DNA from: a bacterium
Lineage (GTDB): Bacteria > Spirochaetota > UBA4802 > UBA5550
Reading direction: 5' to 3'
DNA length: 13,451 bases
Assembly: GCA_024224995.1 (NCBI GenBank)
Contig: JAAENB010000706.1
Span: forward strand, 1-13,451
Both the position numbers and the translations under genes were made by a program. Positions 13,328-13,451 of the stretch are shown here, piece by piece; within the stretch, counting starts at the first letter, position 1; each line of letters opens with the position of its first letter. A model generated the notes under the pieces. That model was given only the letters and a program-made list of their open reading frames with translations. It made no database searches and was not told the DNA's origin.

Positions 13328-13451
13328 ATGGAGAAGCCGGAGAAAAAGTTATTAACACTCTCAAGAAACTCTTTTTGCTTCTACGCCAGATGCAGCCCGC
13401 AGTACTATTTAGTCTCTGATCTATATTTTTCCCGCTACACAGGGTCGATCG
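13328..13451 (+). CDS. Start of an unidentified ORF, cut by the window end
   Basis: An ATG at 13328 lies seven bases after a textbook ribosome binding site (GAAGGAGG) and opens a frame of 41 codons that is still open at the last base. The peptide begins 'MEKPEKKLLTLSRNSF' and continues with 'ARCSPQYYLVSDL'; no signal peptide or known domain is recognisable in so short a piece. From about codon 11 onward it coincides with the right-hand inverted repeat. Its left-edge homologue keeps several codons with silent third-position changes, weak support for coding. A possible -10 (TATATT, 13293-13298) has only a poor -35. It may be the 5' end of a repeated gene, for instance of a mobile element, but that is inference. 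The 176 bases between the preceding hairpin and this ORF show nothing else convincing. Confidence 0.45.
   Translation, partial: MEKPEKKLLTLSRNSFCFYARCSPQYYLVSDLYFSRYTGSI
13358..13436 (+). repeat. Right copy of the terminal inverted repeat, uninterrupted
   Basis: This 79-base segment is the inverted partner of 1-52 plus 145-167. Bases 13358-13380 are identical to the reverse complement of 145-167, and 13385-13436 match the reverse complement of 1-52 at 42 of 52 positions. Only CTAC separates the blocks here, where the left copy has the 92-base hairpin insertion. Similarity may continue beyond both edges, since the left match starts at base 1. The repeat probably occurs elsewhere in the genome. 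Confidence 0.75.

Noticed and set aside
1..13451. CRISPR array, tRNA or rRNA genes, or an identifiable IS transposase
   Set aside because: No regularly spaced direct repeats, no cloverleaf or rRNA-like sequence, and no complete transposase frame were found on either strand.

Overview
The window carries about ten genes, all on the + strand, at an estimated 40-45% G+C. Double-membrane traits (lipoprotein signals, a periplasmic thioredoxin with a CcdA-type electron carrier) point to a Gram-negative-type bacterium. The phosphatase signature 'GVSGDFYDFYDF...FDVSGHG', joined to 7TMR-DISM receptors, recalls spirochaete proteins. Desulfobacterota or another environmental lineage cannot be excluded, and I make no firm assignment.

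Left edge (1-198): a repeat copy interrupted by a long hairpin. A diverged, inverted copy lies at the extreme right edge (13358-13436). Both ends may simply be where an assembly broke at a repeat.

Signalling block (199-9382): three tandem paralogues encode giant membrane receptors. Each has a lipoprotein-type signal peptide, an extracytoplasmic jelly-roll sensor, a seven-helix 7TMR-DISM module, and a C-terminal SpoIIE/RsbU-type PP2C phosphatase. Genes 2 and 3 (1135 aa each) carry a complete histidine kinase and receiver between the membrane module and the phosphatase. Gene 1 (745 aa) lacks exactly that cassette. Genes 2 and 3 lie 18 bases apart behind a near-consensus sigma-70 promoter. The paralogues are mosaic: gene 3 resembles gene 2 over most of its length but gene 1 at its 3' end.

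Sigma/redox block (9524-12688): an ECF sigma factor overlaps a zinc-motif transmembrane anti-sigma factor. They are followed by a small exported Cys/His-rich protein, a CcdA-like thiol electron transporter and a TlpA/ResA-like thioredoxin. The simplest reading is an envelope-stress regulon whose first products handle thiols outside the cytoplasm. A perfect 15-bp hairpin between the third and fourth genes may tune expression.

Right edge (12757-13451): a single-RRM RNA-binding protein with its own likely promoter, a hairpin best read as a minus-strand terminator, and the start of an unidentified ORF behind a strong ribosome binding site that runs off the window inside the inverted repeat. No tRNA, rRNA or CRISPR was recognised.
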